DNA of 64,000 nt, taken from assembly GCF_900128505.1 (NCBI RefSeq), contig NZ_LT669941.1, positions 1,486,048 to 1,550,047 of the forward strand, in the 5' to 3' direction. This DNA comes from Parabacteroides timonensis (GTDB taxonomy: Bacteria; Bacteroidota; Bacteroidia; Bacteroidales; Tannerellaceae). Both the position numbers and the translations under genes were made by a program. Position 1 is the stretch's first letter. Each line of letters opens with the position of its first letter. Below, piece by piece: positions 36,836 through 45,931 of the stretch. The notes beneath the pieces are model-generated. The model had not been told where the DNA came from. It saw nothing but the letters and a program-made list of their open reading frames with translations, and ran no database searches.

Positions 36836-39124
36836 TTAACTATTCGTCTTTATATCGATCCACTCACCTTGCCGTGTTTCAATTGTATAAACATCGTCTT
36901 CGTTTGTCACATTGCCGATATTTCCAGTTACAGACACTTTGCTGCCATCCGCAGGGAAAGCAATGCGCAACGTACCGCCCTGTTCGGGATAGATACGGAG
37001 CTTTACGATCTTGCCGTCTCTCTTTTCAGCCGATACAAGGAAGGCTCCCATGGCACGTAGGTTTTCGAATGAAACATCCGACCAGGCGGCAGGGATAGCC
37101 GGGAATACACGAACGATCCCGGTATGGCTTTGAAGCAACATTTCCTGAATACCGGAAGCAAAAGCAAAGTTACCTTCCAGGGTAAACGGACGGTAAGTAA
37201 ATTTCGATTTGCCGCTCTTTGTCTGGTCACCGTTAACATGGAATGTATTGCGGAGACAGAAACATTCGGCAAACGTACGCAGTTCGTCGGCCGCTCCTTC
37301 ACCATCGAAGGCACGGGCTTTCATATTACCGAACCAACTGTAAGAATATCCTGTCCAGTAATCAGGGCCACAGTCCTGCAATTTTCTCAAGGTTGCCTTT
37401 ATGATCTGTCTGGATTTCTCACCCTGGCTCCAGTCGAGCATACCCAATGGATGGATAGCCATTGCATGGGAGAAGTGGCGGTGAGACTGATCGTACGGGA
37501 AACCTTTGGCAAAGGTCAAAGCACCTTCTTTATCCAGATCGTAATCAGGAAGCTGGTCGTTCATCTCTTTCCAGTGTGCCGATTCTTCTGGCAGGTTCAA
37601 CTCGGATGCCAGTTCGGATACAGCACTGAAAGCAAAATGCATCAAAGCCAGATCATAGTTCGTCATATCCTTAAACCAGGCATTGATCGAATTATCGAAT
37701 ATCTCGGGGCTCGAACTCATCACCAGCTTACGAACACCGTTAGCATCGACCACAGATATTTGCTCCAGGAAAACCGCCACATCCTTCAGGAATGGATAAG
37801 CACGGTCTTTCAGGAATTCACGGTCGGCAGAATATTTCCAGTGGAGATAGAAATGCTGGGCCAGCCAGGCACTGACTGTCTGCGACATGGAATATTGTAT
37901 CCAGCCTCCCATCGGCACACCCAACAGGGTACATACCCCAGGGATATTCATTCCATCCGTTTCAAAATATTCTTTTGTATATTTTTTATATATATCCCGC
38001 TGGTTCCATAACGTATTCAGATAGCCCATACCTTCCGTCAGGTGGTTGCCTGTATAGGCAGGCCAATAGCTAAGTTGTGTGTTCAGGTCGTGATGATAAT
38101 CGCCTTTCCAGGGGGGAAGTTTACCGTTATCGGCTGTCCATACGGCCTGCAAAGAGATTGGATAAGAGTTCTCACGGCTAGCAGAACCAAACTTATACAT
38201 TTCGTTATCGTATTGTTTCTGTAAAACCGGATCGGGAAGGGTGATGGATGACTGTGCCCAGTAACTTTTCCAGAAGTCCAGATGAGTTTGGTAATCCTGG
38301 TTGATACCACGTATCATCGCCTCCCGGGTCTTTTCAGTAGCCTGATCCGCTTCCAGGGAAGATGTCACGCTCCATACACCGCAAAGAGTATTTCCCTTTT
38401 GTTCCCAGCGTACATTTACATCATAGGAGAAACCATTCCAACCTTCCTGATGATAGGTTATCTGGTTAGGCTCCACATCGATGGTTCCCTGTTTATAACC
38501 CAGGCGACGCAAATCCTGTCCGGCTACGGAATCACCGATCTTGGCATCACCGGTACTGTATTGAGGAGCGATCAGTGCCGGTGTTACTGCTGCCGGCAGA
38601 TTCTCGAAGACGAACCAACCGACAGGTTCGGTTGCATGAACAAATGTCTTCAGCGTTGCCCCGTTATCCCAGCTTGCCTCACAAAGGGCATTGTTTAGAT
38701 AAAGTCGCACATCGGAAGGAGATCCCAGTTGTTCCAGAGAGAATTCCAGGGCAGCTCCCGGTATCTTGGAAGGGGCAGGCTGCTGCTCATACGGCCAGTC
38801 GTATTTCTGTTGGACTGGAAGATAGTCTTTTTTCTTTACCTGCTCACATACCCAGGCGAAACGGTTGTTCGACCCGGAGATACTGTCCATGGGACGAAGA
38901 TCCCAGAGATCGGTCCGGTCGAGCGACAGACGTAAAGCCGAGTCGCGTTGCCATACTAGGGCTCCCACAGTTGCATTTCCCAAAGGCATTCCTTCGTCCC
39001 AGGTGGTCGCCAAACCGGAGAAATGTAAATCACTTTCGGAAGGAGTAACAGGTAAATTACTTCTTCCACTGCTACAAGCTACCAATAGCCATAGACTTGA
39101 TGCTAACAATAAGTTTTTTATCAT
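36836..39124 (-). CDS. GH95-like glycosidase (alpha-L-fucosidase/galactosidase type), lipoprotein
   Basis: A 762-residue protein with a lipoprotein signal (L-V-A-C-S-S-G). The N-terminal beta-sandwich opens with G-M-P-L-G-N-A-T-V-G-A-L-V-W, a GH95-type motif. The (alpha/alpha)6 barrel has L-Q-A-V-W-T-A, H-H-D-L-N-T-Q-L-S-Y-W-P (catalytic-type Asn region) and H-R-H-F-S-H-A-M. GH95 enzymes are inverting alpha-1,2-L-fucosidases, and some are alpha-L-galactosidases. The sequence is diverged from the canonical N-E-D-T-L-W-S-G form (here S-L-D-R-T-D-L-W-D-L-R), so I call it GH95-like. It forms its own transcription unit ending in the hairpin at 36790-36816. Confidence 0.8.
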   Translation of the reverse strand: MIKNLLLASSLWLLVACSSGRSNLPVTPSESDLHFSGLATTWDEGMPLGNATVGALVWQRDSALRLSLDRTDLWDLRPMDSISGSNNRFAWVCEQVKKKDYLPVQQKYDWPYEQQPAPSKIPGAALEFSLEQLGSPSDVRLYLNNALCEASWDNGATLKTFVHATEPVGWFVFENLPAAVTPALIAPQYSTGDAKIGDSVAGQDLRRLGYKQGTIDVEPNQITYHQEGWNGFSYDVNVRWEQKGNTLCGVWSVTSSLEADQATEKTREAMIRGINQDYQTHLDFWKSYWAQSSITLPDPVLQKQYDNEMYKFGSASRENSYPISLQAVWTADNGKLPPWKGDYHHDLNTQLSYWPAYTGNHLTEGMGYLNTLWNQRDIYKKYTKEYFETDGMNIPGVCTLLGVPMGGWIQYSMSQTVSAWLAQHFYLHWKYSADREFLKDRAYPFLKDVAVFLEQISVVDANGVRKLVMSSSPEIFDNSINAWFKDMTNYDLALMHFAFSAVSELASELNLPEESAHWKEMNDQLPDYDLDKEGALTFAKGFPYDQSHRHFSHAMAIHPLGMLDWSQGEKSRQIIKATLRKLQDCGPDYWTGYSYSWFGNMKARAFDGEGAADELRTFAECFCLRNTFHVNGDQTKSGKSKFTYRPFTLEGNFAFASGIQEMLLQSHTGIVRVFPAIPAAWSDVSFENLRAMGAFLVSAEKRDGKIVKLRIYPEQGGTLRIAFPADGSKVSVTGNIGNVTNEDDVYTIETRQGEWIDIKTNS

Positions 39125-39168
39125 AATATATTAAATGCTAATCGTACAAATGTAGAAAATAAAACAAA

Positions 39169-39212
39169 ATCCGACATTCCCATTCCTGCCTTATTTACAG
39201 GGATATCGGATT
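39169..39212 (-). terminator. Terminator after the second GH2 gene
   Basis: An imperfect hairpin (ATCCGA-C-AT-T-CCC against GGG-AT-A-TCGGAT) spans 39169-39212. On the minus strand it is followed by TTTGTTTTATTTT. It lies 37 bp past the stop at 39249 and just before the GH95-like gene, whose candidate -7 box (TACATTTG on the minus strand) is at 39147-39154. Confidence 0.65.
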
Positions 39213-39248
39213 ATGCAAAACATTCTCCTGATTTTGTATACTTGCTTC

Positions 39249-42200
39249 CTACTCTTCCATCAAAGCAATTTTGGATATTATCAAATCGGGACCTCCTTTT
39301 ACTTTCGCTTTCAGGATAAGTTGTCCGTCATTCGAGTCTTCCCGCATCACATGTAGTTTGATCCAGGTTTCATCCTCTTTCTGTTTTCCTAATTCATAGT
39401 CACGCCCTTCAAAGACAATATGACCGGTACGTCCTTTCTTATCTTTGTCGGAGAAACAAACATATAAGAAGCCAATGATACCCGGAGGGCAATCGATTGT
39501 CAATGACAATTCCTCGCCTTGCCAGGCCGGTTCGACTGTATAAGTTGTCTTTTTGCGGGCCTCTTCCTTCTCCGGAGCAGCACAGTCGACGTACAATAAC
39601 GCATTACTGAACTCTCCGGTAACGGCGCTCTTCAGCGGCTCCACATAAGTAAACATCTTCTGTAAAGAAACAATGTCCCTTTCGTAGGTCGGGTTGAAAT
39701 CGGTTGAATTCATATAATGCAGAATACTGCTTTTCAGTTGGCGGGCTGCCGGATTCGATTCGTCTTTCAGGTCGAAACCGCAAACTAGCAGTTTACCTTT
39801 GCCGACCTTCAGTTCGAAGATAGATGCCAGTTTGTTGTTGCGATGGAAATCGTCGACAGGCTGTGCGATTGGCTTATAGTCCTCCGGATAGTCGTTTATA
39901 TAGAAAGCACGGGCATCTTTATAAATAAATTGCCATTGCCAGTCGCTATGCGATTCGGTCGGGAATCGGGCAAAGAGCGGATGTTTGTCGCAAACGATCA
40001 TACCGATCGTATTCTTTCCCTGACCGGGGAAGAAGGTGAGCGACCAATACAAAGGATAGAAACTGATCTTATCGCAAGTATCTTCAGTACCTAAAGCAGC
40101 CGCCTGCAATAATACTTTTTCTCCTTTTTCCAAGCGCTTCAAGCATTCGGTATCCATCCGGTCGGTGACGTAAACTGTACCTGTTTCTACTTTTTCATTT
40201 GCCGGAAACACCCATATATTCCAGGTATTCGCTATGGCCTCGTTTTGCAAACCGACTTCGACAACCAACTGCTGTGCTGTTGTCACGGCAGACAGATCGC
40301 AAATAATCTGGCCGGTTATTTCCGAGCTACCGACTGGAAACAGATGGGTTGCCGTACGGCCGGAAGCGATCAGGTTACTTTGTCCGTCTTTAATTTTCCA
40401 GTACAAACCGTCGTTCAGGTCAACCGATCCGTAATGAGCTAACTGAAGGTCAGCAGTAAAAGGTTCGTCGTTGGTCCATACATATTTCGGGATACGCAAT
40501 AACGGAACCGTACTGTCGTGATGACAGCGGAACTGTTCGGGCGTGGTAATTCCTTTACTGTCGTAGAAAACATCCAGCCAGCCGATCAATGCTTCCCCTT
40601 GTCCCTGATAATCCTGCATGCTGAGTAATTGGATGCCGGCACAGGAGGGCGTACGTAAAAACGATTCTATCTCATACTTATACATGATCTGGTTGAGTGC
40701 ACCGGATGCAGCGACAAACGCTTCGTTCTGCTCCTCGATCTTGTTCTTTCGTGCCTGCTCGCGGAACTCTTCGAAGTTACGTGCTTTCAGTACCCCTTTA
40801 TATTTCTTTATTTCACTCCACCGTGGATAGACAGGCCATTGTCCGATCTCATGAGAAAGCACAGGAATATTCGATTTTGAATAAACGTTTTCAAAGTCCC
40901 AGGCAGTAGACGCACCGCCTTTCAATCCGCGGGTACTTCCCAGTCCGTCGATATAATGCGTAGCCATATACTGGTCGAGCGGAGTAATCTTACGGGCAGT
41001 AGATACGGAGTAAAGTCGGCGGGAGTCTTTTTCTTTCAAGGGCTTCATCCACGACTCCATTACTTCAAAGTCAGAATTACCCAATTCATTTCCAATACAC
41101 TGCATCACGAAAGAGGGATGGTTACCATAGGCTTCGATCATACGTGCCAACTCCTGTTGCACATATCGGTCGGCAGATGGATTCTTTCCTAACCCCTGCG
41201 GATGGCCTTTCGTATCCATCTCCTTTCGTTCTTTTTGTTCGACAGACATCCACCAGTCGATCCAGATGGTTTCGGCCTGGATATAAATACCGAGACGGTC
41301 GGCAGCAATGAAAGCAGCTTCGGGTGGGCACCAGGAATGGAAACGTACATGGTTCAACCCATAATCCTTATAGATACGGAAAATCTTTTCCCAATCTTCC
41401 ACCTTGCAAGACGGATAGCCTGTCAGGGGGAAATGCACACAGTCGAGATTACCGCGTAGAAATACAGGCTTCCCGTTCACCAGTATCTTTGAATTTGAAT
41501 GGGATACCTCCCGGAAACCAAATTCTATCTCACGGCTATCGAACTGTTTTTTCTTATCTTCCAGCGTCACCTTTAGAACATACAGATTTGGAGTGATATC
41601 ATTCCAAAGATGGATATTCTCCGGCATAGTTGCCTCGAAGTTGAGAACATTCCGGCCTTTTTGTAAAAACTGTTCAGTGGTTCGGGTATAGACCACAGAA
41701 CCATCTTCCCTGTCGGTCAGTTGCCAGGTAATACGGGCCGGGACTTTCCGGGGGGATTCGTTGATAAGCGTATCCTTCACCTGTAACGTACAAGGGCCAT
41801 TGGTCGTACGGGTAAACACCTGCGGATTCGAGAAGCGTACCGGCTCGGATGCTACCAAACGAATGCGGCCGACCGCTCCGTTCCATATACTTTGCGTATA
41901 TTCGGTATAGACGTGGCCTTTATCACCGATATTATAGATCATATCGTTATCGATACGGATAGTCAGCCAATGTTTGCCAGGCGTCAGATAGCCCAGGTCA
42001 TGCCAGTGGGGAGTAGACAGGGCATCCTGCACAGATACTTCTTTCCCATCCAGAAAGAGACGCGATTCCCATAAGACGCGTTCAAGTTCCATCCGGATGT
42101 ATTTTCCGTTCCATTCGGAAGGAATTTCAATTTCTTTCGAATACCATGCCGGACCGTAATATTTCCAGGCACGTGTCAGGATACCGAAATCGGAACCGGA

Positions 42201-42419
42201 AGTCTTCTCTCCATAGCCGGCTTCATCGGTCGTGCCGGGCAAGGTAATATGATCGGTAAAAGAGATTCCCTGCCAGTTTTCTTTCAATCCTTTGTCTTCC
42301 GGATCGAGCCTGAACTGCCAGGTTCCGCTTAGAGATTGAGAGTTTTGTATCTGTGCAAAGGCTGATACACACAAATTTACTAATAAAAAAAAGATTACTT
42401 TAGAGAGTTTTTTATTCAT
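39249..42419 (-). CDS. GH2-family glycoside hydrolase, exported
   Basis: A 1,056-residue enzyme with a signal peptide ending in A-F-A-Q. It has a GH2 sugar-binding domain from about 30 (S-G-T-W-Q-F-R-L-D), an Ig-like domain (about 200-305) and a TIM barrel with acid/base E445 in C-I-G-N-E-L-G and nucleophile E524 in L-S-H-E-I-G-Q-W. About 450 residues of further domains follow. The pattern (H-S-W-C-P-P-E-A-A-F near 361-370) is like large Bacteroidetes GH2 proteins annotated as beta-galactosidase or beta-glucuronidase; I cannot choose. It lies between the palindrome nest after GH31 and the GH95-like gene and is probably its own transcription unit. Confidence 0.88.
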   Translation of the reverse strand: MNKKLSKVIFFLLVNLCVSAFAQIQNSQSLSGTWQFRLDPEDKGLKENWQGISFTDHITLPGTTDEAGYGEKTSGSDFGILTRAWKYYGPAWYSKEIEIPSEWNGKYIRMELERVLWESRLFLDGKEVSVQDALSTPHWHDLGYLTPGKHWLTIRIDNDMIYNIGDKGHVYTEYTQSIWNGAVGRIRLVASEPVRFSNPQVFTRTTNGPCTLQVKDTLINESPRKVPARITWQLTDREDGSVVYTRTTEQFLQKGRNVLNFEATMPENIHLWNDITPNLYVLKVTLEDKKKQFDSREIEFGFREVSHSNSKILVNGKPVFLRGNLDCVHFPLTGYPSCKVEDWEKIFRIYKDYGLNHVRFHSWCPPEAAFIAADRLGIYIQAETIWIDWWMSVEQKERKEMDTKGHPQGLGKNPSADRYVQQELARMIEAYGNHPSFVMQCIGNELGNSDFEVMESWMKPLKEKDSRRLYSVSTARKITPLDQYMATHYIDGLGSTRGLKGGASTAWDFENVYSKSNIPVLSHEIGQWPVYPRWSEIKKYKGVLKARNFEEFREQARKNKIEEQNEAFVAASGALNQIMYKYEIESFLRTPSCAGIQLLSMQDYQGQGEALIGWLDVFYDSKGITTPEQFRCHHDSTVPLLRIPKYVWTNDEPFTADLQLAHYGSVDLNDGLYWKIKDGQSNLIASGRTATHLFPVGSSEITGQIICDLSAVTTAQQLVVEVGLQNEAIANTWNIWVFPANEKVETGTVYVTDRMDTECLKRLEKGEKVLLQAAALGTEDTCDKISFYPLYWSLTFFPGQGKNTIGMIVCDKHPLFARFPTESHSDWQWQFIYKDARAFYINDYPEDYKPIAQPVDDFHRNNKLASIFELKVGKGKLLVCGFDLKDESNPAARQLKSSILHYMNSTDFNPTYERDIVSLQKMFTYVEPLKSAVTGEFSNALLYVDCAAPEKEEARKKTTYTVEPAWQGEELSLTIDCPPGIIGFLYVCFSDKDKKGRTGHIVFEGRDYELGKQKEDETWIKLHVMREDSNDGQLILKAKVKGGPDLIISKIALMEE

Positions 42420-42482
42420 ATTCGTTTTCGTTATTATCGGAGTGAATATTCACTATTTGTCAGATGTGAGCTATCTCTCTTT

Positions 42483-42724
42483 ACAAGGCAACGCCTTGTG
42501 CCGCAGGCTCTATTTTGCCGTCGGTTTTTAACCGACGGATATAAAAGACAGGAGGCAAAGCCTCTTCCTTTGTGGGCTTAAGCCCCTTTAAAGCAGGGGC
42601 TACCATTATATGCCTAAAGGGGTTAAAACCCACAAAGGAATCCGGCAAAGCCGGAGCATTTAATCTATCCGTCGGTTAAAAACCGACGGCAAAAGAGAGC
42701 CTGCGGCATGAGGCGGAGCCTCAT
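42483..42724. repeat. 242-bp nested palindrome element
   Basis: Outer arms 42500-42540 and 42667-42707 are complementary at 40 of 41 positions. Inner arms 42566-42576 with 42629-42639 (11 bp) and 42583-42590 with 42615-42622 (8 bp) continue the symmetry. Each side is also made of small hairpins: ACAAGGC-AAC-GCCTTGT (42483-42499), CCGTCGGTT/AACCGACGG (42518-42538 and again 42669-42689), GAGGC-AAA-GCCTC (42552-42564), TCCGGC-AAA-GCCGGA (42641-42655) and ATGAGGC-GGA-GCCTCAT (42708-42724). It fills most of the 319-bp gap between the GH31 and GH2 genes. No open reading frame of note lies in it. It looks like a REP/MITE-type element. Confidence 0.9.
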
Positions 42725-42738
42725 AAAAAAACTCACCT

Positions 42739-44886
42739 TTATTCAGTCATAAACCGGAAGTTATATTCGCTAAACGACCAGATTTGTTTGCCTTTCGGAA
42801 CAATTGCTTTTCCTTTCTTACGGCCTTTCTTGTCGACTGTAACGTTCAGGTCGATACGGGTAAACGCTCCTTTCTCGTAATCATAGCTACTGCCATCATC
42901 ATCGTAAAGGAAATAAGTACCCGGTTTCGTCCCGTAATGCCGTACTTCAAGCGGATATTTCTGGTCGGTGAATTTTGCCATAGCCGGCCACAACGGGATG
43001 ATACCGCCATCCTTTACATACACCGGTATGTTTGAGTCAGTAGGTTTCACCGTGATCACTTCACCCTCTCCTGCCAGTTTTCCGGTATAAAAATCATACC
43101 ATTTACCTTTCGGAAGAATTACTTTCCGTTCCTTCTGTCCGGTAAACAACGGAGCAACTAAAATATTTTCACCCACCATAAATTGATCTTTTACTTCACG
43201 ACGTATAGCCATTGCATAAGGATTCTCCGTTGCATCCAGCTTTCCCTGTTCCGTTACTGTTTCCACTGCATAACCGTCTTCCAGGTTCATGGCACGTACG
43301 GGAGGTGTCCCGTAGAAAGCGTAATCGGCAAAAGTCGAATATAAATAAGGAATCAGACGGATACGAAGCAGGGATATTTCTTTAATCTCTTTCTCTACAT
43401 CCGGGAATGTCCAGGGTTTGGTTCCGTCTGCCCACGCATTCAACTGTGCGATAGGAGAAAAACAAACGGTCTGCATACGGCGTAGCCATTCTTCGGATGT
43501 TTTTGACGAACGTACCTCAGGCGTCCACAATACGCCGATAAAAGAGCTGTTTATCAATGCCGTGATAAAACCCTTATGATCGTAATAGTCGTTATATAAT
43601 ACATAGGGATATGAGTTGGTTCCGGCATTGGCAGCACGAACCTGTCCGTATGTACGTTTGTTCTGTTCGCGGTACATCTTTGTCGTTGCATATTGCATCA
43701 GGGAACCATAAAGGTTACGTAACTGTTCGGCCGGGATTCCGGAAGGGAAAGTTGCCACGTCGGGCCAGAGCCAGAAGTCATAACCGTCGTTCTCGTCCAT
43801 TTTATATCCGCTGACACCCATATCGAGCTGATGTTTCTTGAAATGACCGGTCATGATGCGTTGTACCTCCGGCATAGAATAATCGGGCACCTCGCCCAGC
43901 CATACGGTATGCGATCCGGTATAAGGTTTGATCTTGTCGTACACTTCACTGTGTTTGGATACATACGGGTTCATCCACAGGTTCAGTTCGATTCCTTTAT
44001 CCAGCATTTCTTTTACAAATCCGGAAGCATCCGGGAAACGGCTTTTATCCCATTCGTAGGTACAGGGATAAGCCTTTGAATGCCATCCCGGTTCAAGGCC
44101 GATCACGGAAAGGGGAAATCCTCTTTTTTCAAACTCGGCGACTTCGTTCTTCACATCCTTATCGGAGAAAAGTGTAGGGGTACGATGCCAGAAGCCCAGC
44201 CCCCAGCGCGGAGGTAACGTACCGCCTCCATTATACAAATTATATCGGCGCACGACATCCAACATGGTCGGACCGGCAAAAAGCAACATTTCGACACCGG
44301 TAGCGGGAACCAATATCTCTATATTATCCGAATAGGGTTGTGAAGGCCAGTCCGCATCCATATTACGGTCTTTTTCTTCGGGTACGTTCGGGCTGTCTTT
44401 ACGAACGGCTGTCCCCACCCATACATCGATATAACGGGCTGAATTGATCAACACACCGTATCCGCGGGAAGAAACAAAGAAAGGAACCGGGGCATGGGTA
44501 CGGCCGTCATCCTTGTCACCATAATGGTCCATATGCAGGCGCATGATACGACCGCGTTGCTCAACGGTTTTAAAATGGAGTCCCAGGCCGAATATCTTCT
44601 CCCCTTTTTCCAGCGGGAAGCTGATATAGGTTTTTCCATCTCTCAGTTCGACCTTCACATCTGAGGGAGAAATAGGTAAAACGCCTTCCGGCATTTGTTG
44701 GAGAGCCTCCCTCTTCGGAGTATTATTAAGCTCACTCAACAAGTTGATCTTTTCAGGTTTGCCAACAGATAGTTTCCAAACTCCAGCACATTCATTAGTA
44801 CCCCAATCTTTTGAAGTAACATTCGATTGACTAAAAGCTACTGCCACGTAACCTATAGCCGCTAACAATAAGGTAAGTTTTCTCAT
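42739..44886 (-). CDS. GH31-family alpha-glycosidase, exported
   Basis: A 715-residue enzyme with a signal peptide (cleavage near A-V-A-F-S-Q). GH31 features: N-terminal beta-sandwich (to about 200), W-G-L-G-F-W near 228-233, and nucleophile D364 in Y-K-M-D-E-N-D. The usual acid/base motif (G-D-N or similar) is replaced by L-W-T-P-E-V-R-S near 453-460. A proximal beta domain follows (P-V-R-A-M-N-L-E; L-P-K-G-K-W-Y-D-F-Y-T-G). GH31 includes alpha-glucosidases, alpha-xylosidases, alpha-galactosidases and others; the replaced motif suggests a less common specificity. It is the first enzyme gene of the region B set in transcription order. Confidence 0.88.
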   Translation of the reverse strand: MRKLTLLLAAIGYVAVAFSQSNVTSKDWGTNECAGVWKLSVGKPEKINLLSELNNTPKREALQQMPEGVLPISPSDVKVELRDGKTYISFPLEKGEKIFGLGLHFKTVEQRGRIMRLHMDHYGDKDDGRTHAPVPFFVSSRGYGVLINSARYIDVWVGTAVRKDSPNVPEEKDRNMDADWPSQPYSDNIEILVPATGVEMLLFAGPTMLDVVRRYNLYNGGGTLPPRWGLGFWHRTPTLFSDKDVKNEVAEFEKRGFPLSVIGLEPGWHSKAYPCTYEWDKSRFPDASGFVKEMLDKGIELNLWMNPYVSKHSEVYDKIKPYTGSHTVWLGEVPDYSMPEVQRIMTGHFKKHQLDMGVSGYKMDENDGYDFWLWPDVATFPSGIPAEQLRNLYGSLMQYATTKMYREQNKRTYGQVRAANAGTNSYPYVLYNDYYDHKGFITALINSSFIGVLWTPEVRSSKTSEEWLRRMQTVCFSPIAQLNAWADGTKPWTFPDVEKEIKEISLLRIRLIPYLYSTFADYAFYGTPPVRAMNLEDGYAVETVTEQGKLDATENPYAMAIRREVKDQFMVGENILVAPLFTGQKERKVILPKGKWYDFYTGKLAGEGEVITVKPTDSNIPVYVKDGGIIPLWPAMAKFTDQKYPLEVRHYGTKPGTYFLYDDDGSSYDYEKGAFTRIDLNVTVDKKGRKKGKAIVPKGKQIWSFSEYNFRFMTE

Positions 44887-45035
44887 GGTATTGTTTTATA
44901 CGTATTTAACGTGCAAAATAAGAGTTTTTATTCTGAATAACAAATAGACGAATAATGGCCAAAGATGGATAATCTTTCGAAGAAGTCCTCCAACCGAATG
45001 ACTATCTTGTTTTTCAGGCCATTAAAAACATCCTG

Positions 45036-45506
45036 TTATTTCTTATGTCGATATCGGTTTACATTTTGTCTATATTGTATCAGTATAAAAAGTATAAATA
45101 AGGCCAATACTCCTCCGGCTATCCATTTACCGAAAGATATATTTATTTCCTGCTTTTCCTGAAGAACATCTGAACCGAACGAACAGACATTACTAGTCGA
45201 ACCTGCAACGGCTGATGATTCAACCTCCTTTTCTTCCTGTTCACGAACAGCGATATGGGTAACAGAGCGCACCAAAGGCACAGCAGAAACCAAGTGACAG
45301 GTATCAAAAACGGTATGTTCTATATCAATTGCCGTATTACGTGAGATCTGAAACAAGTTTTGCAAAAATGTACTATCCCTATGGACAAGGTTCGTCTCAA
45401 CAATTGTTCTCCGCTGTAATCCTCTATACCGCCCGGTACTGCAACCGGGCGACAAAACCATTAGTAGAATAACCGGAACAATCAACCACCTGTTTATTGC
45501 CACCAT
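45036..45506 (-). CDS. Unimolecular-spanin-like lipoprotein with C-terminal membrane helix
   Basis: A 156-residue protein whose layout is striking: an N-terminal lipoprotein signal with lipobox L-S-P-G-C (Cys22), a periplasmic-size linker (about 23-125) and one hydrophobic helix at about 128-145, ending in a basic tail (Y-R-Q-N-V-N-R-Y-R-H-K-K). Phage u-spanins have exactly this plan, tying outer and inner membranes together for the last step of lysis. It follows an M15 peptidase gene by 14 bp, after a small two-helix protein: the order holin, endolysin, spanin. I recognise no sequence family, so the role rests on topology and context. An ordinary double-anchored envelope protein is the alternative. 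Confidence 0.65.
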   Translation of the reverse strand: MVAINRWLIVPVILLMVLSPGCSTGRYRGLQRRTIVETNLVHRDSTFLQNLFQISRNTAIDIEHTVFDTCHLVSAVPLVRSVTHIAVREQEEKEVESSAVAGSTSNVCSFGSDVLQEKQEINISFGKWIAGGVLALFILFILIQYRQNVNRYRHKK

Positions 45507-45520
45507 ACTCCTTTCTCCTA

Positions 45521-45931
45521 CTATTTATTAATAATGATCTGATAACGATTCCGCCCACTGGCTTTAAGCGATAAATGCAGGAACTTCTTCCGTTTATAAA
45601 GAATCGCCTGGTCGAAAGGCAGCTTACAGAAACGCAGCACATTCAGTAATACCTCGGGATCAGGAACATAACAATCGGCTGCCTCCCCTTTAACATGTTG
45701 GCTCGAAGGTACGCCACCCACCAACTTATTCACTTCCGGACTACGATAACCGCTCGTTATTGCAATTGGCTGTGCATAAGCTATCCGCAACGGTTGCAGT
45801 AAACGCTTTGCCAGATGCTTCATCGCAATCTCGGCCTCTATCGGAGGAATATTATGCAAACCATTTTCCACAGCCACACGGCTATATACCATTTCTTCCC
45901 AGGTAAAATCCCTGCTAATTTTTCTTTTCAT
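45521..45931 (-). CDS. M15-family peptidase (D-Ala-D-Ala carboxypeptidase/endolysin-like)
   Basis: A 136-residue zinc peptidase of the M15_3 type. The zinc ligands are visible: H79 and D86 in S-S-Q-H-V-K-G-E-A-A-D, and H119 in F-L-H-L-S-L; the motif S-G-Y-R-S-P-E-V-N-K is at 60-69. Such domains cut peptidoglycan cross-bridges in phage endolysins and Bacteroidales homologues. There is no signal peptide, so export would need the neighbouring membrane protein, as for canonical endolysins. Its start overlaps the end of the two-helix membrane protein gene by 17 bp, and the spanin-like gene follows after 14 bp. Confidence 0.88.
   Translation of the reverse strand: MKRKISRDFTWEEMVYSRVAVENGLHNIPPIEAEIAMKHLAKRLLQPLRIAYAQPIAITSGYRSPEVNKLVGGVPSSQHVKGEAADCYVPDPEVLLNVLRFCKLPFDQAILYKRKKFLHLSLKASGRNRYQIIINK

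Noticed and set aside
44953..45024. AATGGCC / GGCCATT pair as a terminator between the spanin-like gene and the GH31 gene
   Set aside because: The arms are only 7 bp and about 58 nt apart, too distant for a convincing terminator.
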